Of a stretch of 5,911 nt of DNA, positions 5,889 through 5,911 are shown piece by piece (within the stretch, counting starts at the first letter, position 1; each line of letters opens with the position of its first letter). The translations under genes and the position numbers were made by a program. The DNA comes from Porticoccaceae bacterium UBA1117 (GTDB lineage: Bacteria > Pseudomonadota > Gammaproteobacteria > Pseudomonadales > Porticoccaceae), in contig DCBC01000056.1 in the NCBI GenBank assembly GCA_002313335.1, positions 952-6,862 on the forward strand, read 5' to 3'. Below the pieces are notes generated by a model. It worked only from the letters and a program-made list of their open reading frames with translations, was not told the DNA's origin and ran no database searches.

Positions 5889-5911
5889 GCAAGCCTAAGG
5901 GGCATTAATAA

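Noticed and set aside
1..5911. Search for CRISPR arrays, insertion sequences, tRNA/rRNA genes, toxin-antitoxin or phage-defence genes
   Set aside because: No arrayed repeats, transposase motifs, cloverleaf sequence or defence domains were seen; all main genes are conserved chromosomal families.

Overview
The window is an ordinary-looking chromosomal segment of a gammaproteobacterium, with GC content judged by eye to be in the mid-40s percent. The proteins resemble those of Pseudomonas and related marine Cellvibrionales/Pseudomonadales-type lineages. From memory, the order tyrS / M23 peptidase / anmK / erpA / bactofilin / small coiled-coil membrane protein / argC closely matches a Pseudomonas neighbourhood. 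No mobile element, CRISPR array, tRNA or rRNA is visible, and coding density is very high.

Layout. Positions 1-495 (minus) hold the N-terminal 165 codons of tyrosyl-tRNA synthetase, cut by the window edge. A 211-bp divergent control region (496-706) separates it from a two-gene plus-strand unit. That unit is a membrane-anchored LysM-like/M23 peptidoglycan endopeptidase (707-2038) and anmK (2048-3160), 9 bp apart. It converges, across only 22 bp with no terminator, on a minus-strand run of four genes. In transcription order these are argC (GTG start at 5789, end 4758), a DUF6776-like single-pass coiled-coil membrane protein (4758-4054), a bactofilin (4050-3610) and erpA (3536-3183). The first three are packed with a TAATG overlap and a 3-bp gap; erpA follows after a 73-bp gap containing an inverted repeat. 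Upstream of argC, at the right edge, is a 42-bp imperfect inverted repeat overlapping a possible promoter.

How the genes fit together. Three or four products concern the cell wall. The M23 enzyme cleaves peptidoglycan cross-links, AnmK recycles anhydro-MurNAc released by wall turnover, and the bactofilin is a membrane-associated polymer of a kind that elsewhere positions M23 hydrolases. The DUF6776 protein, fixed in the membrane and translated just before the bactofilin, is a plausible partner. TyrS, ArgC and ErpA are housekeeping genes for translation, arginine synthesis and Fe-S cluster delivery. I found no clear undescribed system. The best lead is the possible wall-shaping module made of bactofilin, DUF6776 protein and M23 peptidase.
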